From the NCBI RefSeq assembly GCF_913055835.1, contig NZ_CAJXKQ010000002.1:1-64000 (forward strand): a stretch of DNA of 64,000 nucleotides, read 5' to 3'. The notes beneath the pieces are model-generated. The model did not search any database, was not told where the DNA came from, and saw only the letters and a program-made list of their open reading frames with translations. Below are positions 57,364 through 64,000 of this stretch, in pieces. Both the position numbers and the translations under genes were made by a program. The first letter of the stretch is position 1, and every line of letters starts with the position of its first letter. The DNA comes from an uncultured Marinobacter sp. (GTDB taxonomy: Bacteria > Pseudomonadota > Gammaproteobacteria > Pseudomonadales > Oleiphilaceae).

Positions 57364-59058
57364 TTACGCGCCCGCCGCTTCCGCCTCCATTTTTTCTCTG
57401 GGCATTTCAACGCCCACTGCCTGGGCTACCGCCGAAAACAGTGCCTGCAAGGTTGCAGACGTCGTGTCTTCTGCCAGTGCCGCTGCACTGCAATGCCTAT
57501 CGCTTGCGGTCAAGCGGATGCAGGCAAGGGCGTTGGCATTGGTGCCCTCACCGAGGGCGAATTCATCGTAAGCTTCTACTGCGATGGATATGCCAAAACG
57601 CTTCTCCAGTGCTTCCGACACGGCCTCAACAGCGCCCAGTCCATGACCATCGAGGCGAATGGGAGAAGCCTCTCGACCAACCGACACCTCGGCGTGAACA
57701 CCCTCTTCGTCCCGATGCAGGTCGTAAGAGCGCAGCGCCCAATCGGCGTGGACTTTCAGATACCGATCCTCGAACAGGCGATGAATGGTCAGGGAGTCGA
57801 TCTCACCACCGTTGGTTTCCGCTTCTCTCTGGACCAACTTGCTGAACTCGATCTGCAGCCAGCGCGGCAAGCTGATGTTGTAATCCCGCTCCAGAACATA
57901 GGCAACACCACCTTTTCCAGACTGACTGTTGATGCGCACCACCTCTTCATAGCGGCGGCCGACATCGAACGGGTCGATGGGCAGATAGGCGACATTCCAG
58001 ATCTCACCATCCTTGCGGCGGGCCAGACATTTGCGGATGGCGTCCTGATGGCTGCCGGAGAAGGCGGTAAAGACCAGTTCGCCGGCATAAGGGTGCCGCG
58101 GATGGGTGGAAATCTCGGTACAGGCCTCAACCACCTCGGTGATCTCCGCCATGCCGGACAGATCCAGAGTTGGATCAATGCCCTGGGAATAGAGGTTCAT
58201 GGCCATGGTCACCAGGTCCATGTTGCCGGTGCGCTCGCCATTGCCCATCAGGGTACCTTCGACCCGGTCGGCTCCCGCCATCACCGCCAGTTCTGCAGCC
58301 GCCACGGCGCAGCCACGATCGTTGTGGGTGTGCACGCTGATGCTGATGTGCTCACGACGCTTGATGTTGTCGCAGATCCACTCGATCTGGTCGGCGAACA
58401 CATTCGGTGTCGCCATCTCAACGGTGGCAGGCAGGTTAATGATCATCGGCTGCCCTTCCTCCGGCCGCCAGACCTCGCTCACAGCATCAATCACCTCCGC
58501 GGCGAAATCCAGCTCGGTACCGGTAAAGCTCTCCGGTGAGTATTGGAACGTCCATTCGGTTTCCGGGTGACGGGCGGCAATGTCACGAACCAGTTTCGCA
58601 CCATTGACGGCGATGTCCCTGATACCATCGCGATCCAGGCCAAATACCTGCTCCCGCTGCACGGTGGAGGTGGAGTTGTACACGTGGACGATCGCTTTGC
58701 GGGCGCCGGCCAACGCTTCATAGGTCCGTTCGATCAATTCAGGGCGCGCCTGGGTCAACACCTGGATCTTCACATCCTCAGGAATACGGTTTTCTTCGAT
58801 CAGCTTTCGGCAGAAGTCGAAATCCGGCTGGCTGGCAGCGGGGAAGCCAATCTCGATTTCCTTGAATCCCAGCTTGACCAGCAACTCGAACATCCGCGTT
58901 TTCTGAGCGACGGACATAGGCTTCACAAGAGCCTGATTGCCATCCCGAAGATCTACGGCACACCAGGTCGGCGCCTTTTCGATGACCTTATCCGGCCAGC
59001 GCCGGTCAGTTTTGGCAACAGGTTTGAACGCAACGTATTTGCGATGATCGAAAGCCAT
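57364..59058 (-). CDS. leuA: 2-isopropylmalate synthase LeuA (long, fungal-like class)
   Basis: 564 residues, the longer LeuA class (E. coli LeuA is about 523). HMGL barrel about 30-310: PTWCAVDLRDGNQALVKPMS, GFKEIEIGFPAASQ, HTHNDRGCAVAAAELAVMAGA (metal His pair), then linker and C-terminal leucine-sensing domain about 430-560. Condenses acetyl-CoA with 2-oxoisovalerate. Divergent from an Lrp-type gene across 145 bases. Confidence 0.94.
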   Translation of the reverse strand: MAFDHRKYVAFKPVAKTDRRWPDKVIEKAPTWCAVDLRDGNQALVKPMSVAQKTRMFELLVKLGFKEIEIGFPAASQPDFDFCRKLIEENRIPEDVKIQVLTQARPELIERTYEALAGARKAIVHVYNSTSTVQREQVFGLDRDGIRDIAVNGAKLVRDIAARHPETEWTFQYSPESFTGTELDFAAEVIDAVSEVWRPEEGQPMIINLPATVEMATPNVFADQIEWICDNIKRREHISISVHTHNDRGCAVAAAELAVMAGADRVEGTLMGNGERTGNMDLVTMAMNLYSQGIDPTLDLSGMAEITEVVEACTEISTHPRHPYAGELVFTAFSGSHQDAIRKCLARRKDGEIWNVAYLPIDPFDVGRRYEEVVRINSQSGKGGVAYVLERDYNISLPRWLQIEFSKLVQREAETNGGEIDSLTIHRLFEDRYLKVHADWALRSYDLHRDEEGVHAEVSVGREASPIRLDGHGLGAVEAVSEALEKRFGISIAVEAYDEFALGEGTNANALACIRLTASDRHCSAAALAEDTTSATLQALFSAVAQAVGVEMPREKMEAEAAGA

Positions 59059-59203
59059 GCGTGTGATTCCTTGCGGTTTCCGGGATGAAATTTTCAGTGT
59101 GTACAGGTTAACGCGATAAAGCTGGTATTTGATTGCGAACTTTACCGGGAAGGGGTATTTTCTAATCTATAAATTGCTGAATATGAGAGATTCGTAGAAT
59201 TTT

Positions 59204-59701
59204 ATGACCGCAAATCAGAAATCGCTCGTCAAAATTGACAAGATGGACCGTCGGATACTCGAACATATCCAGCAGGATGGCTCCCTCACCAACCAGGAAC
59301 TGGCGGAAAAAGTCGGGCTGTCTCCCTCACCTTGCCTGCGGCGAGTCAGGGCCCTCGAGGAAGCCGGCATCATTGTCAGAACCGTCACTATTCTGGACCA
59401 CAAGAAGCTCGGTCTGTCACTGACAGCGATCATACTCATAGGCATGGACCGCCACACGCCAGAGCGTTTTGCAGCCTTTGAAGAGCAGGTAGCCGAATAC
59501 CCAGAGGTGCAGGAGTGCTACCTGATCACCGGCCAGGATGCCGATTACATGCTGAAAGTGGTGGTTCCGGACATGGACCACTACCATCATTTCCTGTTGA
59601 ACCGTATTACCCGTATTCAGGGAGTCAGTGGAGTCCATTCCAGCTTTGTACTCCGCAGAGTAATCGACAGTACCGCCCTGCCCCTCGGGTATCTTTCGTG
59701 A
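59204..59701 (+). CDS. Lrp/AsnC-family transcriptional regulator
   Basis: 165 residues: N-terminal winged helix (KIDKMDRRILEHIQQDGSLTNQELAEKVGLSPSPCLRRVRAL across two stretches) and a C-terminal RAM ligand domain with PEVQECYLITGQDADYMLKV. The position back-to-back with leuA makes branched-chain amino-acid control likely, though the RAM effector is not readable. It could be a second Lrp beside a global one. Confidence 0.9.
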   Translation: MTANQKSLVKIDKMDRRILEHIQQDGSLTNQELAEKVGLSPSPCLRRVRALEEAGIIVRTVTILDHKKLGLSLTAIILIGMDRHTPERFAAFEEQVAEYPEVQECYLITGQDADYMLKVVVPDMDHYHHFLLNRITRIQGVSGVHSSFVLRRVIDSTALPLGYLS

Positions 59702-59702
59702 T

Positions 59703-60320
59703 TCACGCTACAAGCTCGCGAACGTAAGCCCGGGCCATACACTTGAGCTCCTCTACCAACTGACGGCCCTGTGCCTCTGGCAGGGTCACCGCCAGCCTCA
59801 GCACAGTGCCCGCAGACCTTGGAAGCAGCAGGCTTGCCGTCCAACGGCGGTCCTCAGGTATCCTGGGGCACTCCTCTTTGAGTTTCTCATCCAGGTCACG
59901 GGCGTTGGTGTAAAGTTCTCTAAGGTCCAGTTTACGGAGTTCCGGCATGGCTTCCACGCCGCTCCAGATCGCCGAATAGGGGGGTTCATCACGGTAAAAC
60001 TCGTAGAACTGATCGATAAGAACGTCCACCGCATCAACCAGACTCAGTTCCTGTAAACGCTCCCTCAAAGCACGCTCGATCTTCTCCACATGCTGTTCGG
60101 CAATGGCATGAACAATAGCCGCCTTATTGGGAAAATACCGGTACAGGGAAGCCAGCGACATTCCCGACTGCCTGGCAATCGCTGACATGCTGACCGCATC
60201 GACGCCGGTCTCGTGAAAAATGGCGGCGGCATGGCTAAGGATGGTGTTGACCCTTTCGCGGCTTCGCGCCTGAACCGGCTGGCGCCGCGGGGCCACATCA
60301 ATAGATTCGTCGGTCATCAT
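59703..60320 (-). CDS. TetR-family transcriptional regulator
   Basis: 205 residues from ATG 60320 (AGG upstream; an in-frame extension to 60389 is not supported). Helix-turn-helix about 25-70: RVNTILSHAAAIFHETGVDAVSMSAIARQSGMSLASLYRYFPN in pieces, followed by a helical ligand domain without clear relatives (AIWSGVEAMPELRKLDLRELYTNARDL). Target unknown; neighbours are proS (divergent) and the Lrp gene (convergent, 1 base between stops). Confidence 0.82.
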   Translation of the reverse strand: MMTDESIDVAPRRQPVQARSRERVNTILSHAAAIFHETGVDAVSMSAIARQSGMSLASLYRYFPNKAAIVHAIAEQHVEKIERALRERLQELSLVDAVDVLIDQFYEFYRDEPPYSAIWSGVEAMPELRKLDLRELYTNARDLDEKLKEECPRIPEDRRWTASLLLPRSAGTVLRLAVTLPEAQGRQLVEELKCMARAYVRELVA

Positions 60321-60444
60321 CTGTACCTTGTGCAACAGGCTCCGTACAATAATGGCCACTTTACGACAAATAAAGGCTTCGGCGGGCAAACCGCCGCCTG
60401 TCCATTAGTCTAACACTTCAGATTTATTACAAACGGAAGACACG

Positions 60445-62178
60445 ATGCGAGCAAGCCGCTACCTGATTGCCACCCAGAAAGAGACCCCCGCCGACGCCGA
60501 GATCATCAGCCATCAGTTGATGTTGCGTGCCGGCATGATCCGTAAACTGGCCGCCGGGCTGTACACCTGGCTGCCGATGGGCCTGCGCACCCTGCGCAAG
60601 GTTGAGCGGATTGTTCGTGAAGAAATGGATAAGAGTGGTGCCCAGGAAGTATTGATGCCGGCGGTTCAGCCGGCCGAACTCTGGGAGGAATCCGGGCGCT
60701 GGACCCAGTACGGCGGCGAACTACTGCGAATGAAAGACCGCCACGGCCGGGATTTCTGTTTCGGGCCGACCCACGAAGAGGTCATTACCGACCTGATCCG
60801 GAACGAGATCAGCAGCTACAAGGAACTGCCGGCCAACTTTTACCAGGTCCAGACCAAATTCCGGGACGAGCGTCGCCCCCGGTTCGGTGTCATGCGGGCC
60901 CGGGAATTCCTCATGAAGGATGCCTACTCCTTCCACCTGAATGCAGAATCCCTGAACGAAACCTATGAGCTGATGCACCGCACCTACTGCGCCATCTTCG
61001 ACCGGTTCGGCCTGGATTACCGTGCCGTACAGGCAGACTCCGGCGCCATTGGCGGCAGCGCATCCCATGAGTTCCACGTACTCGCCTCCTCCGGCGAAGA
61101 TGACATCGTATTCAGCACAGACAGCGAGTACGCCGCCAACATTGAAAAGGCAGAAGCGCTGGCACCCACTGGAAGCCGCCCTGCTCCGGCCGAGGAAATG
61201 AAAGAAGTCGCCACACCGGACCAGAAAACCATTGAAGCGGTATCGCAGCTGCTCGGCATTGATGCCACCCGCACGGTGAAGACCCTGCTGGTGAAAGCAG
61301 AAGCAGACGAAGATGGCAACGCAGGGCTGGTCGCACTGGTCCTGCGTGGCGACCACACCCTTAACGAAATCAAGGCAGAAAATCTGTCCGGCGTGGCCGA
61401 GCCGCTGACCATGGCCACCGACGAGGAAATCGAGCAGGCCGTCGGGTGCAAGGCAGGCTCTATCGGACCGGTTAAACTCAATGTGCCGGTCATTGTCGAC
61501 CGCAGCGCTGCTCACCTTGCAGACTTTGTATGCGGCGCCAACCGTGAAGGTTTCCACCTCACCGGGGTAAACTGGGAGCGGGACGCAGAGCTTGACCGTG
61601 TGGAAGACCTGCGAAACGTGGTTGAAGGCGACCCCAGCCCGGATGGCAAGGGCACCCTGGAAATCCGGCGGGGTATTGAGGTCGGTCACATCTTCAAGCT
61701 CGGCAACAAGTACAGCACCGCCATGAACGCCACGGTTCTGGATGAGAACGGCAAAACTGTGACCATGGAAATGGGGTGCTATGGCCTGGGCGTCTCCCGG
61801 GTTGTCGCGGCCGCTATTGAACAGAACCACGACGAGAACGGCATCATCTGGCCCGACGCCATCGCGCCTTTCCAGGTGGCCATTGTCACCCTTAACGCCC
61901 ACAAGTCACCCACGGTTGCCGAGGCTGGCGAAAAGCTCTACGAGCAGCTTCGCCAGGCCGGCTACGACGTGCTTCTGGATGATCGCAAAGAGCGTCCGGG
62001 TGTGAAGTTTGCTGACATGGAACTGATTGGGATTCCGCACCGGTTTGTGGTGTCCGAGCGCGGCCTGGCTGCAGGAACCCTGGAATACAAGGGCCGTAGG
62101 GATGCGGAAAAACAGGATGTCCAGGTGGCGGACGCACTCCCCTTCCTGATCAATGCTTCGCCCCGCAAAGGGCTTTAA
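60445..62178 (+). CDS. proS: prolyl-tRNA synthetase ProS
   Basis: 577-residue bacterial-type enzyme: class II motif 1 region [28 protein letters not shown], motif 2 [25 protein letters not shown], motif 3 [14 protein letters not shown]. The editing INS domain lies between about 225 and 400 ([20 protein letters not shown], with the conserved Lys for Ala-tRNA(Pro) deacylation nearby). C-terminal anticodon domain from about 470. Ends GL shortly after an Arg-Lys tail. Confidence 0.95.
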   Translation: MRASRYLIATQKETPADAEIISHQLMLRAGMIRKLAAGLYTWLPMGLRTLRKVERIVREEMDKSGAQEVLMPAVQPAELWEESGRWTQYGGELLRMKDRHGRDFCFGPTHEEVITDLIRNEISSYKELPANFYQVQTKFRDERRPRFGVMRAREFLMKDAYSFHLNAESLNETYELMHRTYCAIFDRFGLDYRAVQADSGAIGGSASHEFHVLASSGEDDIVFSTDSEYAANIEKAEALAPTGSRPAPAEEMKEVATPDQKTIEAVSQLLGIDATRTVKTLLVKAEADEDGNAGLVALVLRGDHTLNEIKAENLSGVAEPLTMATDEEIEQAVGCKAGSIGPVKLNVPVIVDRSAAHLADFVCGANREGFHLTGVNWERDAELDRVEDLRNVVEGDPSPDGKGTLEIRRGIEVGHIFKLGNKYSTAMNATVLDENGKTVTMEMGCYGLGVSRVVAAAIEQNHDENGIIWPDAIAPFQVAIVTLNAHKSPTVAEAGEKLYEQLRQAGYDVLLDDRKERPGVKFADMELIGIPHRFVVSERGLAAGTLEYKGRRDAEKQDVQVADALPFLINASPRKGL

Positions 62179-62235
62179 AACCCTGCCCGCCTCGGGCAGA
62201 CCTGGTTCTGACGGCAACCTGTCAAAAGGTTGCCG

Positions 62236-63282
62236 TCAGCGATTATGTTTTTCGGTACCGCCCACAATCCCCGGCTCCATTTCCAGCGTCACTCCGAACC
62301 GCTCTCCCACCGATTGGCGGATCGTTTCCGCAAGCTCGAGTATGTCAGCACCTGTGCCGCCGGAGTGATTAATCAAAACCAGTGCCTGACGGTTATGAAC
62401 GCCCACCCTGGCGTTACGAAACCCTTTCCAGCCACATTGGTCAATCAGCCAGGCCGCGGCCAGTTTAACGCCGTGCTCTTGAGGATACGCCACGATATCG
62501 GGGTCGCGTTCCCGGAGAGACTCAAACGTGGCGGTGTCCACCACCGGGTTCTTGAAGAAACTCCCGGCGTTCGGAATGATATCCGGGTCCGGCAGCTTTC
62601 GGCGCCGGATGGCCATAACGGCCTCTGCCACATGCAGGGGATCAAGATCGGAGTCCTTCGTGTCACCGAGGTATTCCTGAAGATCCCGATACCCGAGCAC
62701 CAGGGGCCTGGAGCGCGAAAGGGCCAGGCGGACTTCGATGATCACGTAACGGCCCGGTGTCTGCTTGAACAGGCTATCGCGGTACGCAAACCGGCACTCT
62801 GCGTTTTCCAGAACCACCAGCTCGCCAGTGTTGCGGTCCAGCGCCGTAACCGATTCCAGGCAATCGCAGAGTTCGACGCCGTAGGCACCAATATTCTGAA
62901 CCGGAGCCGCACCCGCGGTTCCGGGAATCAACGCCAGATTCTCGATGCCGCGGTAACCGGCACGGGCCGCGTACACGACCGCCTCATGCCAGTTCTCTCC
63001 GGCGCCAAGTACCAGCGTGGCCATGTGATCTTCGATATGCTCCCAGCGGCGTCCACGAATGGCCACACGGAGCACCAGGCCGATAAAATCTCCGGCCAAT
63101 ACCAGATTGCTGCCACCACCGAGAATCAGCACTTCCAGGCCCTCGGACGCAGCCCAGTCCAATGACGAGACCAGCTCGTCCGCGCTATGAGCCTCCACAT
63201 AAAAGCGGGCCCTGGCCGGAACGTGCAGGGTGTTTAGCGCCCTCAGCTCGACGTTCTCACGGATCTCAGGCCGCTGACTCAA
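62236..63282 (-). CDS. murB: UDP-N-acetylenolpyruvoylglucosamine reductase MurB
   Basis: 348-residue FAD enzyme of peptidoglycan precursor synthesis (type I): VELRALNTLHVPARARFYVE, VLILGGGSNLVLAGDF (FAD pyrophosphate loop), IPGTAGAAPVQNIGAYG, FAYRDSLFK and the catalytic serine in IPNAGSFFKNP. TTG start at 63282 overlaps the phosphatase stop (TTGA). Ends with a GGTEKHNR tail. Confidence 0.95.
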   Translation of the reverse strand: MSQRPEIRENVELRALNTLHVPARARFYVEAHSADELVSSLDWAASEGLEVLILGGGSNLVLAGDFIGLVLRVAIRGRRWEHIEDHMATLVLGAGENWHEAVVYAARAGYRGIENLALIPGTAGAAPVQNIGAYGVELCDCLESVTALDRNTGELVVLENAECRFAYRDSLFKQTPGRYVIIEVRLALSRSRPLVLGYRDLQEYLGDTKDSDLDPLHVAEAVMAIRRRKLPDPDIIPNAGSFFKNPVVDTATFESLRERDPDIVAYPQEHGVKLAAAWLIDQCGWKGFRNARVGVHNRQALVLINHSGGTGADILELAETIRQSVGERFGVTLEMEPGIVGGTEKHNR

Positions 63283-63758
63283 GCCAGGCGCCCCCGGATA
63301 TCCGCCAGCAGCCCCTCGCCCGCATCGTGAATCAGATCAAGCACGGTTTCGAAACCTTCGTCACCGCCGTAATACGGGTCTGGCACTTCCTGATGTGACG
63401 ATCGACCATACTCAAGAAAAAGTGCCGGCCGAGTGCCGCCATTCTGATGCCAGACATCCTTTATATCAGCCAGGTTCTGTCGATCCATCACCAGCACGTA
63501 ATCGAAGCTATCCAGATCCTCTGGACTGAACTGGCGTGCCCGCAATCCGCTGATATCGATACCCCGGCGCCGAGCAGCCTCCTGGGCACGCGTATCAGGG
63601 CTCTTGCCAATATGCCAGTGGCCGGTGCCGCAGGAGTCGATGTGAACCCTATCCGCGAGGCCCGCCTGCTGCACCAGGGAGCGAAACACACCTTCGGCAC
63701 TGGGCGAGCGACAGATGTTGCCCAGACAGACAAAAAGTACCTTTACCGGTTCAGCCAT
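63279..63758 (-). CDS. low-molecular-weight protein-tyrosine phosphatase
   Basis: 159 residues from ATG 63758 (GGAGA upstream). The loop [17 protein letters not shown] gives the C-x5-R phosphate site near the N-terminus, and [19 protein letters not shown] provides the general-acid Asp. Could act on a tyrosine kinase of exopolysaccharide export (Wzb-like), but no kinase is near; the kdsB-phosphatase-murB order is usual in this lineage. Confidence 0.9.
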   Translation of the reverse strand: MAEPVKVLFVCLGNICRSPSAEGVFRSLVQQAGLADRVHIDSCGTGHWHIGKSPDTRAQEAARRRGIDISGLRARQFSPEDLDSFDYVLVMDRQNLADIKDVWHQNGGTRPALFLEYGRSSHQEVPDPYYGGDEGFETVLDLIHDAGEGLLADIRGRLA

Positions 63759-64000
63759 GGTCGATGTCTCTCCTTTCCAGCCAGCTGCGGACCCGTTGCA
63801 GATCAGCTTCGGTGTCAATGCCACCTTGCGGGTTCACGGCAGCCACATCCACATGGATCCGGGCACCGTTGTATAGCGCCCGCAACTGTTCCAGGGATTC
63901 GCTAACCTCTGTGGGGGCAGGCGCCCAACTGACAAACTGTGCAAGCACCGAAGCACGGTAACCATAAATTCCGATATGCCTGAAGTAACCCATATTGTGT
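63751..64000 (-). CDS. kdsB: 3-deoxy-manno-octulosonate cytidylyltransferase KdsB, C-terminal part
   Basis: The last about 82 codons, open at the window edge. [39 protein letters not shown] and [16 protein letters not shown] match the end of KdsB, which activates Kdo with CTP for lipopolysaccharide. The stop overlaps the phosphatase start by 8 bases. Confidence 0.9.
   Translation of the reverse strand, partial: HNMGYFRHIGIYGYRASVLAQFVSWAPAPTEVSESLEQLRALYNGARIHVDVAAVNPQGGIDTEADLQRVRSWLERRDIDHG

Overview
The window looks like chromosomal DNA of a Marinobacter-type gammaproteobacterium (inference from gene orders and protein sequences; no search was run). Signs are a prpB-prpC-acnD-prpF-prpD operon led by a GntR regulator, dapA-bamC-purC, aspS-yebC-ruvCAB-ybgC-tolQRAB-pal-cpoB, kdsB-phosphatase-murB, a long-form leuA beside an Lrp gene, and many copies of a GTCGGATTA...TAATCCGAC palindrome. 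Base composition looks moderately GC-rich by eye. No phage, insertion sequence or CRISPR array was seen.

Layout. 1-78: 5' end of carB, oddly placed right behind prpD. 89-8946 (minus): the methylcitrate operon that turns propionyl-CoA into pyruvate and succinate, with arrays of palindromic repeats in four of its gaps and three matching operator-like palindromes in front of the regulator (8949-9045). 9058-11896 (minus): a Tat-exported OpgD and a small outer-membrane barrel. 12125-12961: galU. 13371-19583: an unusual cluster with a RibD-like reductase, a UPF0104 membrane protein, a glycosyltransferase-methyltransferase fusion, a QueD/PTPS-like protein lacking catalytic residues, a dehydrogenase lacking its usual zinc cysteine, and a CDP-alcohol phosphatidyltransferase. 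19570-23705: YceI, an unknown anchored protein, a secreted lipase, a DMT exporter. 23761-25205: tRNA-Val and an Xre-RES toxin-antitoxin pair. 25216-32270: lipocalin, UDP-sugar epimerase, outer-membrane protein, purC-bamC-dapA, Bcp, AI-2E transporter, TusA.

32435-45704: BepA protease, nadA, tRNA-Lys, the Tol-Pal envelope system, the RuvABC resolvasome, YebC and AspS. 46038-50012: FabR, a HIT protein, Ugd, GalE, TadA. 50086-53189: the guaB-guaA pair. 53382-64000: xseA, a PrpE-type acyl-CoA synthetase (the first step of the propionate pathway, placed 46 kb from the rest), cold-shock protein, leuA, Lrp- and TetR-type regulators, proS, murB, a tyrosine phosphatase and the 3' part of kdsB.

Working together: PrpE feeds PrpC, AcnD/PrpF or PrpD, then PrpB. 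GalU, Ugd, GalE and the glucuronate epimerase cover UDP-sugar supply for envelope glycans. Tol-Pal, BamC, BepA, Blc, KdsB and MurB are envelope building and upkeep. The candidate undescribed system is the 13371-19583 cluster, which combines pterin/flavin-like folds with glycosyl-, methyl- and lipid-transfer functions. Several genes appear to start at TTG; starts were chosen by Shine-Dalgarno spacing and family N-termini.
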